A DNA stretch of 11,352 nucleotides, taken from the NCBI GenBank assembly GCA_021162265.1, contig JAGGZA010000075.1:1-11352 (forward strand). The letters are read 5' to 3'. The translations under genes and the position numbers were made by a program. Numbering within the stretch: position 1 is the first letter of the stretch; every line of letters starts with the position of its first letter. The notes below the pieces were generated by a model that ran no database searches, was not told the origin of the DNA, and worked only from the letters and a program-made list of their open reading frames with translations. The DNA is from Candidatus Aerophobota bacterium (GTDB lineage: Bacteria > Aerophobota > Aerophobia > Aerophobales > B3-G15). Below are positions 7,504 to 11,352 of the stretch, piece by piece.

Positions 7504-8625
7504 ATGCCAAAATACTATAAGGAAAGGATAAAAAGGGAAAAATCAACTTTTCTTACCAGAGTGCTTCAGGGTGTTGCTACTTCCTTTGTCGTGGGAGTTG
7601 TAATTATTCTTTTCAGATCGCTAATTACAAGTATACCCCTTGCCATGCTTTTTATAGGCGCAGGCTCTCTTGTTGTTTCTCTTTTTGTCCGCCCTTCCTA
7701 TAAGGCTATCTGGCATTCCCTTATATGTGCAGGATGCTGTGGTATTTTTCTTCTTAATCTTACACCTTTTGTTGCCAATATTTACCTTTTTGAGGGCTAT
7801 AAAGCTGCGGTTGGTAAAAAGTGGGATATTGCCATTAAAAATTACAAAAAGGCTTTAAGATATGACCCCCGGGATGGAGAGCTTAACTTTTATGCAGGTT
7901 ATGCTTATATGAAAAAGAAAGACTACGATAAAGCTGCCTACCATTTTGAGAAATCACTTGAGACAAAGCTCGATCCAAGCGCTTTTAATAATCTTGGGAA
8001 TGTTTATCTTGAGGAGGGAAAGTTTGGAGAAGCAGAAGAGGCTTACAAAAATGCTCTTTACACAAAAGTTTCCCGGATGTATTCGCTTAACAATCTTGGT
8101 GCTCTTTATCAGAAGACGGGAAGACTTGATGAGTCCCTTGTGATGTTTGAAAAGGCAGTTAAGGCATCTCCAAAGTATAAGATTGCCAGGAAAAATCTTG
8201 AGGTGGTTGAAAACTTAAAGAAAAGATATGGCTATGCAGAAAAACGCTACGGAAAGGAATTTTTGAGGTACTTTTTCACTGCCCAGAGTTATCTTCAATA
8301 CAGGAGAAAGGATGAGGCCAAAAAATTTTTTCTAAAAGCTGCTGATATTCTCTTAGAAAAAGATAAGAGCATAAATCCTTCGCATCCTGAATGGAATGAT
8401 ATTCGTCGTAACTTGAGATCAATTTCTTTTGTTTATTCAATAGTTGGTAGTGAGCTTGTAAAACTTGGTGAGATAAGAAAGGCAATTTCCCTTTACGAGC
8501 TTACTCTTAAATTCAAACCTGCTAATATAAAGCAGCTTTACAGGTATATAGCTTCTCTTTACCTTAAGCTTGGGGATAGGAAGAAAGCAAGCGAAATACT
8601 TCGAAGAGCTGAATCTCTTCACTAA
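7504..8625 (+). CDS. Membrane-anchored TPR protein
   Basis: This is a 373-residue protein. Residues 20-93 hold about three hydrophobic helices (VLQGVATSFVVGVVIILF, PLAMLFIGAGSLVVSLFV, SLICAGCCGIFLLNLTPFV). They are followed by tetratricopeptide repeats: about 95-128 (DIAIKNYKKALRYDPRD), 129-162 (KAAYHFEKSLETKLDP), 163-195 (GEAEEAYKNALYTKV) and 196-229 (ESLVMFEKAVKASPKY), with two more near the C-terminus (about 305-371). TPRs bind other proteins, so this is probably a scaffold for an envelope complex, most simply the O-antigen ligase-like protein encoded just upstream. Several members of that ligase family carry C-terminal TPRs; here the two parts are separate genes. GAGG (7493-7496) lies 7 nt before the ATG. 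The partner is inferred from position. Confidence 0.82.
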   Translation: MPKYYKERIKREKSTFLTRVLQGVATSFVVGVVIILFRSLITSIPLAMLFIGAGSLVVSLFVRPSYKAIWHSLICAGCCGIFLLNLTPFVANIYLFEGYKAAVGKKWDIAIKNYKKALRYDPRDGELNFYAGYAYMKKKDYDKAAYHFEKSLETKLDPSAFNNLGNVYLEEGKFGEAEEAYKNALYTKVSRMYSLNNLGALYQKTGRLDESLVMFEKAVKASPKYKIARKNLEVVENLKKRYGYAEKRYGKEFLRYFFTAQSYLQYRRKDEAKKFFLKAADILLEKDKSINPSHPEWNDIRRNLRSISFVYSIVGSELVKLGEIRKAISLYELTLKFKPANIKQLYRYIASLYLKLGDRKKASEILRRAESLH

Positions 8626-8629
8626 ATTT

Positions 8630-8658
8630 TTGACAAAAAATTTTATCTATGATAAATT
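8630..8658 (+). promoter_or_regulatory. Tandem promoter P1 of the surface-protein gene
   Basis: TTGACA (8630-8635), a 17-nt spacer, then TAAATT (8653-8658) preceded by an extended -10 TGA (8650-8652). The -35 box is exact; the -10 matches four of six bases. It starts 5 nt after the TPR gene stop. Confidence 0.5.
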
Positions 8659-8672
8659 TTCTAAAAAGCTGC

Positions 8673-8700
8673 TTGACAAAAATAAAGAGGGTGATATTAT
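8673..8700 (+). promoter_or_regulatory. Tandem promoter P2 of the surface-protein gene
   Basis: TTGACA (8673-8678), a 16-nt spacer, then TATTAT (8695-8700) with an extended -10 TGA (8692-8694). This is near consensus. A CTTGGTG sequence at 8703-8709 matches half of the palindrome found at P4. Confidence 0.75.
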
Positions 8701-8710
8701 ATCTTGGTGT

Positions 8711-8739
8711 TTGACAAATTATTTTCACTGTGTTAATTT
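8711..8739 (+). promoter_or_regulatory. Tandem promoter P3 of the surface-protein gene
   Basis: TTGACA (8711-8716), a 17-nt spacer, then TAATTT (8734-8739) with an extended -10 TGT (8731-8733). The first 11 bases, TTGACAAATTA, are identical to those of P4. Confidence 0.6.
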
Positions 8740-8750
8740 AAAAACAGCTG

Positions 8751-8787
8751 TGGACTTTATTCTCCGGGTGAGAGGCGGAGAAGTCCT
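8751..8787 (+). repeat. Imperfect hairpin between P3 and P4
   Basis: TTCTCCG (8760-8766) pairs perfectly with CGGAGAA (8776-8782) across a 9-nt loop. A further outer pairing of GGACT (8752-8756) with AGTCC (8782-8786) is possible if a few bases bulge. Only transcripts from P1-P3 would contain it. No T tract follows, so it is not a standard terminator. Confidence 0.4.
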
Positions 8788-8790
8788 TAT

Positions 8791-8819
8791 TTGACAAATT
8801 AAAACGAAGTAGGTATAAT
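8791..8819 (+). promoter_or_regulatory. Tandem promoter P4, full consensus
   Basis: TTGACA (8791-8796), a 17-nt spacer and TATAAT (8814-8819) form a perfect sigma70 consensus promoter. The predicted start near 8826 falls inside a 14-bp palindrome. Confidence 0.88.
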
Positions 8820-8822
8820 ATA

Positions 8823-8836
8823 CACCAAGCTTGGTG
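8823..8836. promoter_or_regulatory. 14-bp perfect palindrome at the P4 start site (candidate operator)
   Basis: CACCAAGCTTGGTG is its own reverse complement and lies 4 nt downstream of the perfect -10 box, across the predicted +1. A dimeric repressor bound here would block P4 and impede P1-P3 read-through. Alternatively it could form a small hairpin at the 5' end of the P4 transcript (5-bp stem, AGCT loop). The role is inferred. Confidence 0.55.
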
Positions 8837-8849
8837 CTGGAAAAATAAG

Positions 8850-8878
8850 TTGACAAAATTTTTAAAAGATGGTATTTT
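8850..8878 (+). promoter_or_regulatory. Tandem promoter P5 of the surface-protein gene
   Basis: TTGACA (8850-8855), a 17-nt spacer, then TATTTT (8873-8878) with an extended -10 TGG (8870-8872). Its transcript would begin near 8885, leaving a leader of about 210 nt before the ATG at 9095. Confidence 0.7.
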
Positions 8879-8884
8879 ACCTTT

Positions 8885-9094
8885 AATTCATTTATAAAGC
8901 TCTTTGCTGTTTTGTTTCACACCAACGAAGAGATAACATTGATGTTTATATAAATCTTAGTTTGGGCCTTCCAAGAAGATTAAAGTTTGGGTTTTTAAAT
9001 TCCGAAAATTTGGTTAAAGGGGAAAGGGTGAATTTAGTTCATTTTTGTTATATGGATGTAGTGGGTGTAAGGACAGAAAAGGAGGAGGATACAT
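8885..9094 (+). other. Long 5' leader of the surface-protein mRNA
   Basis: About 210 nt separate the last predicted start site from the ATG. I see no convincing protein gene, tRNA or recognised riboswitch. It contains an octamer AGTTTGGG repeated near 8960 and 8987, and a small possible upstream reading frame near its 3' end. Long leaders can stabilise very abundant mRNAs; that role here is inferred. Confidence 0.5.
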
Positions 9095-9108
9095 ATGTCT
9101 TACCATAA
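9028..9108 (+). CDS. Possible leader peptide (uORF) overlapping the surface-protein start
   Basis: A GTG at 9028 is preceded by an AAAGGGGAAAGG purine run. It opens a 26-codon frame that ends at TAA 9106-9108, 14 nt inside the downstream gene in another frame. Its codons span the strong ribosome binding site at 9080-9088, so its translation would affect initiation at 9095. Nothing in the peptide resembles a known attenuator. It could be chance. Confidence 0.2.
   Translation: MNLVHFCYMDVVGVRTEKEEDTYVLP
9080..9097 (+). promoter_or_regulatory. Strong ribosome binding site that decides the start at 9095
   Basis: AGGAGGAGG (9080-9088) holds two overlapping AGGAGG-type matches, 6 to 9 nt before the ATG at 9095-9097. 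It is the best Shine-Dalgarno site in the window. It favours this start over in-frame ATGs at 9239 (AAAAGGAG at 9223-9230) and 9281 (a G run just upstream). Confidence 0.8.
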
Positions 9109-11352
9109 TAACACATCTTTTTTATCCAAGAATTATACCGTTAAAAATTCTCATTCCAGGCAATTATCCAAAGGTTTTCTTAATAAATTTAAAAAAGGAA
9201 AATTTTTGTCATTTTCCGAAACAAAAGGAGCTAATAAAATGATAGGCCAGACCCATTCTGTGGCGAAGGGGGGATTGGGAATGAGGTGGAAATCGTTAAA
9301 GATTTTAGGATTAGCGGGAATTACCGTAGCATTATTGGTAGGAGTGTCTTGTATTGCCTTTGCTACGCCTTCTATGTGGGCGGTGCCAGATGCACTGTTA
9401 CAGGCTCCTTCTCCTACTACTGGTTCCACAGCTCGAATAAATGTTACCGGGATGGATCCTACTAAATGGTATAAAATTACGGCTACAATTCCTGATGGTT
9501 CAGGCGGGACTGATACAGGGGAAACTGGTGCTTTTCAGGTAGCCAGTACCACTACTGTGAAAACTGTTGTTTACGGTGCAGGTAATACAAATGACTTTGA
9601 TACATCCAGAACTACAGCTCTTGGACGTTATGAGTTTAATTTATGGGTTTCAGATAGTCAGGGAGGACCATGGACTCAGGTTAGTGGCGAAACAGTATAT
9701 TTATATGTTATCAAGGATTTGAAAGTTACCCCGAAGCCAGATGGGGTTATTGAGGGAGATACAAACCCTGTTAGAATAACAGTTGAAACTGCTGATGTGT
9801 TTCCCGATACTGGAGCTGGTGTTCCTCATACAGGGGAAACATTTACCGTGCAAATGGACCTGGTACATCCTACTTCTGGAGTTGTAGCTACTGGTGCTGC
9901 TACATTAGTATTTATTGATTCCGATACTGCTACTACCGCAGGATCAGGAGGTAGCCCAGCATCTATAAACACGGCTTCTCTTACTCCTGATAGATATGAG
10001 GTTGATTCTGAGGAAACAGATGGTTCTGGTGATTTCTTTACTACAGATGGGGTTGCGGGAACCCATGATTATATTTATGTTTTTAATAGTAGCGATGTTG
10101 CAAAAATTGAAGTGCAACATCCCAATGCATTATTTAATGATAGCCAACAGGAAAATACTGCTACTACTTTTAATATAGATATATCTTTCACTGGCACTCA
10201 TGTTTCAGCTACAACTACAGAAACTGTGACTATCCAGGTTAGAGAGACAGCAGCAACAGCTTCTGCATACCTGTATGGTTGGAATAGCAGTACTGCTCCT
10301 TCAGGACCTCAAGATGCCACTGTAACACTCACTGCTAATAGTGGTAGTAATTTTAGTGCTACCAATGTAAAGCTGGGTCATCTATCAAGTCCTCCTGTAG
10401 GAACATATACCCTCCATGCTTATGAGAACACTGATCCTCCCCAGTTCCCCGATGATACTTCGGCAGTTCATCCTTATTTATTTATAATTCACCAACTTAA
10501 TATTAATGTAGATGCTCCAGACGCTTTCTTTAGTGGAGCATCAGATCAGACTACTTTTGATGTAGAATCTACTACTGGATTTACAGATCCTACCAATGGA
10601 CAGACTCCTTATACCGCTACAGTGGCTATTAGCTTTGATAGCTCCAGTGTATATATCTCACCAGCTACTACTACCCTTACGTTGGTCCTTAGTTCTACCA
10701 CCACCAAATTAGTTTCTTATGATACAACATTGGTTTATAATAAAGATTTAGGCGTTCCTGCTACTCCCAGAGTTAGTTTTGTCATATGGGAGAACTGGAG
10801 TAGTTCTGATGAGAATCCCAATACGACAGATCCCTGGTATCATCCATCCTTCCCGGGAGATCAGTTCGATTTAAGAGCAGGGCATCCTTATATTTATGTC
10901 TTAAGCGGAAATTTTGACTTCTATGTTTATGCTCCGGATGCTTTTGCAGAAGGGGCATCGGATGATACAACTTTTGATGCATGGTATAGTGGACCAATTC
11001 TGGGAGCATCAGGTGGTGATACAATAACTATAAGAGTAAATGATCAGAAGGCACCGGCAACTCCAGCAAGTTGCCTTGTAGCAGCGGCCAATTCTAACGG
11101 AAGCAATTTTAATAAACCTGTTACCTTAACCTATGACACTACAGATCAACGGTTTGAACTTTCAGGTGAGACTGTGTTTGTCAAGTCCTCTGCCTTAGCA
11201 GGAAGATATCTCCTGTATGCCCAGGAGTATAAGCCTGCAGGTGTAGGAGATTACTGGGAAACTAACGATACAGGAGCCTCAGGGACGCACCCGTATCTAT
11301 ATGTGTTGGATGCTACTCCTTCTTCTACCAATGGATCCGGTGGTATTTATAT
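9095..11352 (+). CDS. Large secreted repeat protein, S-layer-like or adhesin-like (3' end beyond window)
   Basis: The frame stays open for 752 codons to the window edge, with no stop. Residues 1-62 are a polar, basic Lys/Ser/Asn-rich extension. Residues 63-90 form a signal sequence (MRWKSLK, a hydrophobic core, then IAFA with likely cleavage after A90). The mature part is low in Lys and Cys, rich in Thr/Ser/Asp/Gly and predicted to be all-beta. It contains tandem modules of about 125-138 residues. Each closes on a Y-[LI]-[YF]-V strand (near residues 201, 326, 461, 599 and 734), mostly preceded by a His-Pro pair. The next module opens with a related segment, clearest as APDAFFSGASDQTTFD and APDAFAEGASDDTTFD (about 474-489 and 613-628). 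These resemble Ig-like or other beta-sandwich repeats of surface proteins. Five tandem promoters and a strong RBS imply very high expression, as for S-layer proteins. I recognise no named family; no anchor (SLH, LPXTG, T9SS tail) can be seen because the C-terminus is missing. Confidence 0.85.
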   Translation, partial: MSYHNNTSFLSKNYTVKNSHSRQLSKGFLNKFKKGKFLSFSETKGANKMIGQTHSVAKGGLGMRWKSLKILGLAGITVALLVGVSCIAFATPSMWAVPDALLQAPSPTTGSTARINVTGMDPTKWYKITATIPDGSGGTDTGETGAFQVASTTTVKTVVYGAGNTNDFDTSRTTALGRYEFNLWVSDSQGGPWTQVSGETVYLYVIKDLKVTPKPDGVIEGDTNPVRITVETADVFPDTGAGVPHTGETFTVQMDLVHPTSGVVATGAATLVFIDSDTATTAGSGGSPASINTASLTPDRYEVDSEETDGSGDFFTTDGVAGTHDYIYVFNSSDVAKIEVQHPNALFNDSQQENTATTFNIDISFTGTHVSATTTETVTIQVRETAATASAYLYGWNSSTAPSGPQDATVTLTANSGSNFSATNVKLGHLSSPPVGTYTLHAYENTDPPQFPDDTSAVHPYLFIIHQLNINVDAPDAFFSGASDQTTFDVESTTGFTDPTNGQTPYTATVAISFDSSSVYISPATTTLTLVLSSTTTKLVSYDTTLVYNKDLGVPATPRVSFVIWENWSSSDENPNTTDPWYHPSFPGDQFDLRAGHPYIYVLSGNFDFYVYAPDAFAEGASDDTTFDAWYSGPILGASGGDTITIRVNDQKAPATPASCLVAAANSNGSNFNKPVTLTYDTTDQRFELSGETVFVKSSALAGRYLLYAQEYKPAGVGDYWETNDTGASGTHPYLYVLDATPSSTNGSGGIY
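9695..11307 (+). repeat. Tandem ~125-138-residue protein repeats in the surface protein
   Basis: The closing strands begin at VYLYV (9695), HDYIYV (10064), HPYLFI (10469), HPYIYV (10883) and HPYLYV (11288). Spacing between the last four His codons is 405, 414 and 405 bases (135, 138 and 135 residues). The DNA has diverged; conservation is mostly at protein level, so this is old internal duplication and not a recent tandem repeat. Confidence 0.75.

Noticed and set aside
8626..8660. An AT-rich inverted repeat after the TPR stop as a possible terminator.
   Set aside because: The stem is only A/T pairs and overlaps the first TTGACA promoter; there is no GC stem with a T tract.
8570..8794. A 74-codon + strand frame running from the end of the TPR gene through the promoter array.
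   Set aside because: It overlaps the TPR gene out of frame and continues through repeated promoter boxes; it has no RBS or family resemblance.
8957..8996. Direct repeat AGTTTGGG in the leader.
   Set aside because: Two octamers about 27 nt apart are too short to support a function without conservation data.
9045..9242. A 65-codon frame starting at TTG 9045, Cys-rich at its N-terminus.
   Set aside because: It overlaps the better-supported frame from ATG 9095 (strong RBS, continuous with the signal sequence) in another phase and lacks its own clear RBS.
9310..9355. A lipoprotein-type signal at the VGVSC segment of the surface protein.
   Set aside because: The residue at -3 is Gly, which does not fit the lipobox, while the following IAFA gives a normal signal peptidase I site.
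9151..9429. A 92-codon - strand frame across the start of the surface-protein gene.
   Set aside because: It is antisense to a well-supported gene with a signal sequence and has no promoter or RBS signal; treated as a shadow.
1..11352. CRISPR arrays, tRNA or rRNA genes, insertion sequences, attachment sites.
   Set aside because: I looked for short spaced repeats, tRNA-like cloverleaf ends, transposase motifs and flanking inverted repeats and found none.

Overview
The window reads as an AT-rich bacterial chromosome segment in which every gene lies on the + strand. The encoded proteins point to a Gram-negative (diderm) bacterium: a SprA/Sov-like outer-membrane translocon, an O-antigen ligase/polymerase-type membrane protein and a large exported repeat protein. 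The expression signals are sigma70-type (TTGACA / TATAAT) with good Shine-Dalgarno sites on several genes. These are not the TTTG / TAnnTTTG promoters and weak SD usage typical of Bacteroidota. My inference is therefore an uncultured or candidate-phylum bacterium outside Bacteroidota that carries a SprA homologue; I cannot name the phylum.

Layout. Bases 2-43 hold the last codons of an upstream gene whose C-terminus resembles the closing strand of PorV/UPF0164-type barrels. A strong rho-independent terminator follows (95-124), then a promoter (130-158). Bases 177-4955 encode a 1592-residue SprA-like protein with three embedded EF-hand-type loops. Bases 4956-5135 contain a promoter, an AT-rich palindrome and a short degenerate coding remnant. 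A tight four-gene run follows: MntA-type minimal nucleotidyltransferase (5136-5540), HepT-type partner (5537-5998), O-antigen ligase-like protein (5995-7494) and a membrane-anchored TPR protein (7504-8625). The first three overlap by 4 nt each, and the TPR gene starts 9 nt after the ligase stop.

Bases 8626-9094 are not protein coding in any convincing way, but are rich in signals: five exact TTGACA boxes, each with a -10 element at 16-17 nt, a 14-bp perfect palindrome at the fourth start site, a hairpin, and a leader of about 210 nt. They drive a large secreted protein that begins at 9095 with an excellent ribosome binding site and runs off the window after 752 codons. It has an unusually long N-terminal extension before its signal sequence and tandem Ig-like/beta-sandwich repeats of about 125-138 residues, each closing on a [T/V]HPYLYV-like strand.

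Taken together the region looks like an envelope-biogenesis locus: an outer-membrane export channel (possibly with a PorV-like partner), surface-glycan assembly, and a very highly expressed surface or S-layer-like protein. A HepT/MntA toxin-antitoxin pair sits translationally coupled in the middle. That the translocon exports the repeat protein, or that the ligase product anchors it, is only a hypothesis from proximity.
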